Shown one piece after another: positions 59,171-64,000 of a DNA stretch of 64,000 nucleotides. A program made the position numbers and the translations under genes. The stretch spans positions 1 through 64,000 of the forward strand of contig JABMOM010000023.1 of assembly GCA_013204105.1 (NCBI GenBank), given 5' to 3'. The notes under the pieces are model-generated. The model worked only from the letters and a program-made list of their open reading frames with translations, searched no databases and was not told the origin of the DNA. Source of the stretch: Flavobacteriales bacterium (lineage in GTDB: Bacteria > Bacteroidota > Bacteroidia > Flavobacteriales_G > Salibacteraceae). Position 1 is the stretch's first letter. Every line of letters starts with the position of its first letter.

Positions 59171-60505
59171 TTGACGCACAAATTCCTCACCTACAAGCAC
59201 ATCTTCAAGGTCTCGATTCCCATTATCATCAGTGGGCTATCGGTGAACATCGTGAACATCACGGACACGATCTTTCTAAGCCATATTGGTGAGATTGCCC
59301 TTGGAGCCGCAGGCAATGCAGGTATCCTGTACTACATTTTCGTGTTGCTGGGAATGGGCTTTTCGTCGGGAGCGCAGATCATCATGGGGCGTAGAAATGG
59401 GGCGAAGGAATACGATAAGATCGGCAGCCTGCATTTGCAGACAATCTACTTTTTATTCTTTGCGTCGATCTTGTTCATAGGGCTGATCAAGCTATCCGCA
59501 CTTCATTTTCTTCCTGTCATCGTTTCTTCGGGAGACGTCCTTGAACAGATTCAGCTCTACTTGAGCATTCGATCTTGGGGCATTGTTTTCACCTTGGGAA
59601 ACCTTGCCTTTATTGCATTCTACATCGGCACAACGCGCACAAGGATTTTAGGCATCATTACTCCAGCCATGGCGGGCTTGAACATTGTATTGGACTACCT
59701 GCTGATCTTCGGCGAGTACGGCATGCCTGAAATGGGGGTGGAAGGAGCCGCTTTGGCGTCGAATATCTCAGAAGGATGCGGATTGCTCGCGATGTTTTTG
59801 TACACCTTATTCCTAAAGGGAAAAGAAGAGTATCGCCTCTTCGAATGGGAGCTCCCAGATTTTAAAAAGATCCAGCGAATGCTAGTGACAGCGGGACCCA
59901 TCATGGTCCAAAATTTTGTCACCTTGACGTCGTGGTTCGCCTTTTTCAGCATCATTGAGAACTTGGGTGAACGTTCATTGGCCGTTTCCCATATCGTGCG
60001 CAGTCTGTACATGTTTGTCATGATTCCGGTATTTGGATTCGGAGATGCCACCAATACATTGGTCAGTAACCTCATGGGCGAGCACCGCAGCGACTTGATT
60101 TTTTCTTTACTCAAGCGGATGGGAATCATCGCGCTATTAGCCAATGTGGCGATGCTGCCTTTTTTGGTAGTGTTTGCCGATACAACCTTACTGGTATTTA
60201 CGCAAGACCCTGAACTCATCGCTGCTACCATTCCGTCGCTTCGCGTGGTCGCAGGTTCCATGTTTGTCTTCTCATTGGCATTGATCCTATTTCGCGCAAT
60301 CACTGGGATTGGGCGCACGCGCGAAGCGCTGTACATCGAGGTCATCAGCATAGCGGTCTACATGACGTATATCTATTATGTGGGAGTGATCTTGCGTGCT
60401 TCGCTTCCTGTGGTTTGGGCATCCGAATATGTCTACTTCGGACTGATGTTGTTGATGGCATTTTTGTTTTTGCGCTTTGCGAAGTGGCAGGAGACGAAGC
60501 TTTGA
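59171..60505 (+). CDS. MATE family efflux transporter
   Basis: A 444-residue inner-membrane antiporter with about twelve transmembrane helices in two MatE halves; the first carries VNIVNITDTIFLSHIGEIALGA, typical of the NorM/DinF group. It expels drugs or metabolites using sodium or proton gradients; the substrate is unknown. The start is TTG 59171 (THKFLTYKHIF); no ATG is available upstream. Confidence 0.92.
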   Translation: MTHKFLTYKHIFKVSIPIIISGLSVNIVNITDTIFLSHIGEIALGAAGNAGILYYIFVLLGMGFSSGAQIIMGRRNGAKEYDKIGSLHLQTIYFLFFASILFIGLIKLSALHFLPVIVSSGDVLEQIQLYLSIRSWGIVFTLGNLAFIAFYIGTTRTRILGIITPAMAGLNIVLDYLLIFGEYGMPEMGVEGAALASNISEGCGLLAMFLYTLFLKGKEEYRLFEWELPDFKKIQRMLVTAGPIMVQNFVTLTSWFAFFSIIENLGERSLAVSHIVRSLYMFVMIPVFGFGDATNTLVSNLMGEHRSDLIFSLLKRMGIIALLANVAMLPFLVVFADTTLLVFTQDPELIAATIPSLRVVAGSMFVFSLALILFRAITGIGRTREALYIEVISIAVYMTYIYYVGVILRASLPVVWASEYVYFGLMLLMAFLFLRFAKWQETKL

Positions 60506-60627
60506 TGCAATCAGCTGTCAGCTTTACGTGAGCCTGAATTCATCTTGCGCAGTTTTGAACACTTCCATCCGTTAAACTTTTGCCTGTAGCAAGGTGGAGT
60601 AGTGGAAGCTCTTCCGTTCTTTGTTCC

Positions 60628-61638
60628 GTGCGCATTGAACACCATATTGACTTACAGCCCTTCAACACTTTTGGCTTTTCCAGTATTGCGGAGCGCTTGG
60701 TGCATGTGGGTAGTCCTGAGGATGTGGTGGAATATTTTACGTCGAACCAACCAGCCCCGTCGCTAGTGCTAGGTGGTGGCAGCAACTTGTTGCTCACGCG
60801 CGATCTTCCTGGCACCACCTTGAAGGTTGAATTGCCTGGCATCGAATTGGTCGAGGAGGATACCGATCATGTCTACGTCAAAGTGGGGGCTGGGGAAGTG
60901 TGGCACGATTTCGTGCTGCATGCCATCTCTCAAGGATGGGCAGGCGTCGAGAACCTTTCCTTGATTCCAGGCAATGTGGGGGCCGCACCCATGCAGAACA
61001 TCGGTGCTTATGGCGTCGAGATCAAGGATGTATTCCACCAATTGGAGGCCTTTGTGACCGACGATAAGTCCTACGAGTCATTCAATTTGGCCGACTGCGC
61101 CTTTGGGTACAGAGAAAGCGTTTTCAAACGCGGATTGAAGCACAAGGCCATCATCACTTCTGTTACGTTTAAGTTGAACAAAAGACCCAGCTTCAATACC
61201 AGCTACGGCGCCATCAACCAGCAACTGGAAGCGATGGGTATTCAAAACCTAAGCATCAAAGCGGTTAGTGATGCCGTCATCTCCATTCGTCAGAGCAAGT
61301 TGCCAGACCCAAAGAAAATCGGCAACTCGGGTTCTTTTTTCAAGAATCCCGTCGTTGAACAGTTGCACTTTGAACAATTGCAGGATCGCTATGCCGGCAT
61401 TGTGGGCTATCCCGCTGGCGAAGGCAAGGTTAAGGTAGCGGCCGGCTGGCTCATTGAGAACGCAGGCTTTAAAGGGAAGCGCATAGGGAATTATGGAGTG
61501 CACGCAAAGCAAGCCTTAGTGCTCGTGAACTACGGTGGAGCTGCTGGCAAAGACCTCTTTCAGCTATCGGAAGAGATCATAAGCACGGTGAATGAAATGT
61601 ACGAGATCACCTTGGAGCGAGAGGTTAATGTGATCTGA
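60628..61638 (+). CDS. murB: UDP-N-acetylenolpyruvoylglucosamine reductase
   Basis: A 336-residue FAD enzyme making UDP-N-acetylmuramate for peptidoglycan. FAD motif LGGGSNLLL, GNVGAAPMQNIGAYG, and the catalytic serine loop NSGSFFKNP are present; type I layout. The track start at 60580 is too early; GTG 60628 gives RIEHHIDLQPFNTFG, where family members start. It stands alone. Confidence 0.94.
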   Translation: MRIEHHIDLQPFNTFGFSSIAERLVHVGSPEDVVEYFTSNQPAPSLVLGGGSNLLLTRDLPGTTLKVELPGIELVEEDTDHVYVKVGAGEVWHDFVLHAISQGWAGVENLSLIPGNVGAAPMQNIGAYGVEIKDVFHQLEAFVTDDKSYESFNLADCAFGYRESVFKRGLKHKAIITSVTFKLNKRPSFNTSYGAINQQLEAMGIQNLSIKAVSDAVISIRQSKLPDPKKIGNSGSFFKNPVVEQLHFEQLQDRYAGIVGYPAGEGKVKVAAGWLIENAGFKGKRIGNYGVHAKQALVLVNYGGAAGKDLFQLSEEIISTVNEMYEITLEREVNVI

Positions 61639-61720
61639 GTAGTCCCCGAAAAAGCCTTGTTCAAGTTGATTCTTCCCTGATGTTAGGAGGTGTTGGAGGT
61701 ATGACAATACAGCTTCCTCG

Positions 61721-61960
61721 TCAGTTTCCCTGAGCAGCAGCAAGGTGCAGACTGAATTCTTCTGGGCTGCTTTCTACCCAGAAACCTCCTTCCATGTTGA
61801 GCATGTCTTGGATGAAATTCCGATCGGGTAAGATTTTGGCTTCGAAATGATGCACATCTGCGCTCTTTCCGGTTCGCTTCACTTCGATAAAATGGCTGTC
61901 GTCCAGGATCTTGAAGAAGCTCAAATCATTGGGGTATTTACGGTACAACGGAAAGCGCAT
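61721..61960 (-). CDS. Small conserved protein of unknown function
   Basis: A 79-residue soluble protein starting RFPLYRKYPNDLSFFKILDD. The sequence is charged and compact, with FEAKILPDRNFIQDML in the middle. I do not recognise a function, though similar small Bacteroidetes proteins exist to my memory. ATG 61960 is preferred to the track start, which adds an unlikely N-terminus. It converges on murB. Confidence 0.65.
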   Translation of the reverse strand: MRFPLYRKYPNDLSFFKILDDSHFIEVKRTGKSADVHHFEAKILPDRNFIQDMLNMEGGFWVESSPEEFSLHLAAAQGN

Positions 61961-62092
61961 TCCGCGAAAGTACACAACGCATTGCGCCGCGTTGCGCCAA
62001 GAACATTGCGTATAATTTGTGGTTAAGTAGATAAGCATCTCAAGGTGTGAAATCTCCGGTTCGAACTGCGGACGCTTCTTCTTCTAACACAC

Positions 62093-62100
62093 TATTTTCG
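62093..62100 (+). promoter_or_regulatory. Possible -7 element of the TPR gene
   Basis: TATTTTCG, one base from TAnnTTTG, five bases before ATG 62106. Confidence 0.4.
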
Positions 62101-62105
62101 TTCTT

Positions 62106-62717
62106 ATGATTTCCTCTAATCCACATTATATTTCAGGTCGAAAGAAATTCGAAGTCCAAGACTATGCGGGAGCTTTGAGCGATTACAACCTGTCGCTTGA
62201 GGCAGAAGAGAATCCAAATGTCTACAGCGAGAGAGCTGTGGTCTACTACTTCCTCAAGCAACTCGACAATAGCCTGGCGGATATGGATCATGCTGCTGAA
62301 CTCGAACCTGAGAACCCTTACCGGTATTCCAGTCGTGCCTACATCAGGGATGCCATGGGCGATACGGAAGGAGCGATCATCGACTATCAAAAGGCCATCC
62401 ACCTGGATCCAGAAGACAGCATCGCCCACAATAACCTTGGCTTGCTGCAAGAAAAATTGGGCTATAAAGAGAAGGCCAAAAAGAACTACGAGCGGGCGGA
62501 TCAATTGGCCGATGTAGATAAGCTCCTCAATAAGATCCACACAGAGCAGCGCAACGAGAGCATAGAACGTGAGCAGCAAAGGGAACAACCTAAAGAAGCT
62601 AGCCGCGAAGAGCGAGAAGAGTTGAGCATCGTGGCTATCTTGCGCAATACCTTTTTGACCAAAACGGGATTCAAGGAATACCTCGCTTTCATTCGCAATG
62701 GCTTCAAACGACAGTAG
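62106..62717 (+). CDS. Tetratricopeptide repeat protein
   Basis: A 203-residue protein with three to four TPR units (about 10-135), for example YAGALSDYNLSLEAEENP and TEGAIIDYQKAIHLDP, then a charged helix rich in Glu/Arg/Gln (about 145-175) and a short hydrophobic tail (SIVAILRNTFLTKTGF). Its end overlaps the AddB-like gene start by 20 bases, so the two are coupled. Partner unknown. Confidence 0.85.
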   Translation: MISSNPHYISGRKKFEVQDYAGALSDYNLSLEAEENPNVYSERAVVYYFLKQLDNSLADMDHAAELEPENPYRYSSRAYIRDAMGDTEGAIIDYQKAIHLDPEDSIAHNNLGLLQEKLGYKEKAKKNYERADQLADVDKLLNKIHTEQRNESIEREQQREQPKEASREEREELSIVAILRNTFLTKTGFKEYLAFIRNGFKRQ

Positions 62718-64000
62718 CACACCCTTCTTACACAGATTGGCCGATTCCATAAAGGAACAGTCAGGGCCGCATCTCATTGTGCTCCCTAATCGACGTTCTC
62801 TTTTTGTGCTGAAAGACCTGCTCGCGGATCAAGCGGAGGTCGAGACGACTACCATCGACGACCTCATGCAACGCATCAGTGGATTGCAATTGATCGAACC
62901 AGAAGAACTACAGGTATCCTTCTACGGTGCATACTGCAAGCAAGAGAAACAGCCTCAGTCCTTCGATGTCTTTTCTTCCTGGGCAGTGACCTTCCTCGGT
63001 GACGTCAACGATGTAGACCTCCACCTCGGTGACATAGATGCGCTCTACCAACACATCCACGAATTTCATCAGACGGGTGCGTATTTCACAGCAGAAGAAG
63101 CCGGACCCATCGAGCATGGCTTCTTAAGTTTTTGGGAGCGACTGCCAGGATATTACCACACCCTCCGCGAAGAATTGGATCGCTTAAAATTGGGCTACCG
63201 AGGCCTAATCTATCGGGAAGTGGCCGAAATGGTGGGTGACAAACAGGGAGCATTGCTGGAGCCCTTCACCGGTAAACACGTCCATTGGGTGGGCATCGTA
63301 CCAGGCAATCCGAGCGAACGCACCTTATTGGAGCACTTGGAAAATGCCAAGGTCAAACTGGATATCTACGCGGACATCGATAAGTACTACAGTCGTTCAC
63401 CCCACCACGAAGCGGGAAGGTTGTTTCGTGAATATCCATTGACAACCGACGTCTCTTGGGAAATTGACCTGTTGGGCCATGCTGCCAAAAGCATTGCTAT
63501 CCATCCACTGCCCGGGACCATTGTGCAGGTGAGCAGGGCGAAAGCATTGTTGGAACAAATCGGACGAGACAATTGGTCTAAAACCGTGGTGGTTGTGCCA
63601 GACAGCAAATTTGTGACGCCCTTCATCAAGTTGTTTGAAGACGATAAAGACCGTATCAACATCACCAGTGGTTTTCCGATGCGTAACACCATGATCCATC
63701 GCTTTGTCATGAGCTGGATGAACCTGCACGCCAATGCAAATGCAAAGGGTGGAGAGCGCTTCTTTTACCACAAATATTTGGAAGAATTTCTCAGTTACAG
63801 TGTTGTTAAAACATGGTTGTCTGGCTCCATTGATTGGGAGGGCATGCGTCAGGAATTGATCCAGGACAATGCGCGTTTTGTGCCTTCGTCCAAGTTGAAA
63901 GCCCAAATGCAAGGCGATATTTTCGGTCAACAGGCTTTTGAATTGTTCTTTCAATGGGACAATGACGCAGGGCAGATCTTTCAGAAGATCAGTACCGTGC
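62698..64000 (+). CDS. AddB-like PD-(D/E)XK nuclease family protein (partial, 5' part)
   Basis: Not in the ORF track because it runs off the window; 434 codons are open from ATG 62698. The start has HLIVLPNRRSLFVLKDLL and TIDDLMQRISGL, typical of the Bacteroidetes AddB-like proteins that act with helicases in recombination repair. The later INITSGFPMRNTMIHRF block is shared with that family. The C-terminal nuclease domain lies beyond the window. The start overlaps the TPR gene by 20 bases. Confidence 0.8.
   Translation, partial: MASNDSSTPFLHRLADSIKEQSGPHLIVLPNRRSLFVLKDLLADQAEVETTTIDDLMQRISGLQLIEPEELQVSFYGAYCKQEKQPQSFDVFSSWAVTFLGDVNDVDLHLGDIDALYQHIHEFHQTGAYFTAEEAGPIEHGFLSFWERLPGYYHTLREELDRLKLGYRGLIYREVAEMVGDKQGALLEPFTGKHVHWVGIVPGNPSERTLLEHLENAKVKLDIYADIDKYYSRSPHHEAGRLFREYPLTTDVSWEIDLLGHAAKSIAIHPLPGTIVQVSRAKALLEQIGRDNWSKTVVVVPDSKFVTPFIKLFEDDKDRINITSGFPMRNTMIHRFVMSWMNLHANANAKGGERFFYHKYLEEFLSYSVVKTWLSGSIDWEGMRQELIQDNARFVPSSKLKAQMQGDIFGQQAFELFFQWDNDAGQIFQKISTV

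Overview
The window looks like chromosomal DNA of a Bacteroidota bacterium, most probably order Flavobacteriales; a Cryomorphaceae/Schleiferiaceae-like marine lineage is a guess. Evidence: two proteins with type IX secretion (Por) C-terminal sorting domains, promoters of the Bacteroidetes type (TAnnTTTG at -7), several Bacteroidetes-restricted families (DUF5683, OstA-like protein, DUF4159, DUF423), an amidase-MlaD-FeS gene run, and start sites with little Shine-Dalgarno signal. GC is near 50% by eye. I saw no insertion sequence, phage, CRISPR array, rRNA operon or secondary-metabolite cluster. The window is mostly core chromosome.

Layout. 1-875: two tRNA-Arg genes (anticodons TCG and ACG) flanking about 640 bases of repeats, palindromes and what looks like a broken tRNA-Arg 5' end with its own promoter. 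875-12.6 kb: WYL regulator, dnaA, a low-molecular-weight phosphatase, an RsmI-like methyltransferase, a TPR protein with a hairpin touching its start codon, an MBOAT acyltransferase, ettA, hisS-hutH, and a membrane protein coupled to a winged-helix regulator gene that carries an in-frame stop. 12.9-24.8 kb: thioesterase, ligA, two T9SS cargo proteins, ion channel/DUF4159/rsmE, pckA with a repeat-rich promoter, DUF423, and a lipoprotein-trypsin fusion. 24.8-36 kb: saccharopine dehydrogenase, lptD, the amidase-mlaD-FeS-FeS operon, ostA. 36-47.9 kb (mostly minus strand): purA, fur-like, relA/spoT, fahA, glyA, an HTTM-like membrane pair, dapB, DUF5683, parB, parA, UPF0173 hydrolase. 48-64 kb: FMN reductase, GT2, lolA-ftsK, lipoprotein, arginase-argS, ffh-folD, MATE, murB, TPR, and the start of an AddB-like nuclease gene running off the end.

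How the genes work together. Envelope biogenesis is prominent: LptD and OstA (LPS export), LolA (lipoprotein transport), MlaD (lipid transport), amidase and MurB (peptidoglycan), and T9SS cargo. Chromosome maintenance is represented by DnaA, ParA/ParB, FtsK, LigA and the AddB-like protein. Arginine-related genes occur at both the start (two tRNA-Arg) and the 54-56 kb operon (arginase plus ArgS).

The most unusual items are a roughly 85-90 residue, lower-GC insertion inside ArgS; a nonsense mutation in a regulator whose partner gene is intact; a hairpin ending exactly at a start codon; a 20-bp tandem repeat before pckA; and three kinds of intergenic palindromic element. I did not find a convincing new multi-gene system. 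All family calls come from reading translated motifs, not from searches.
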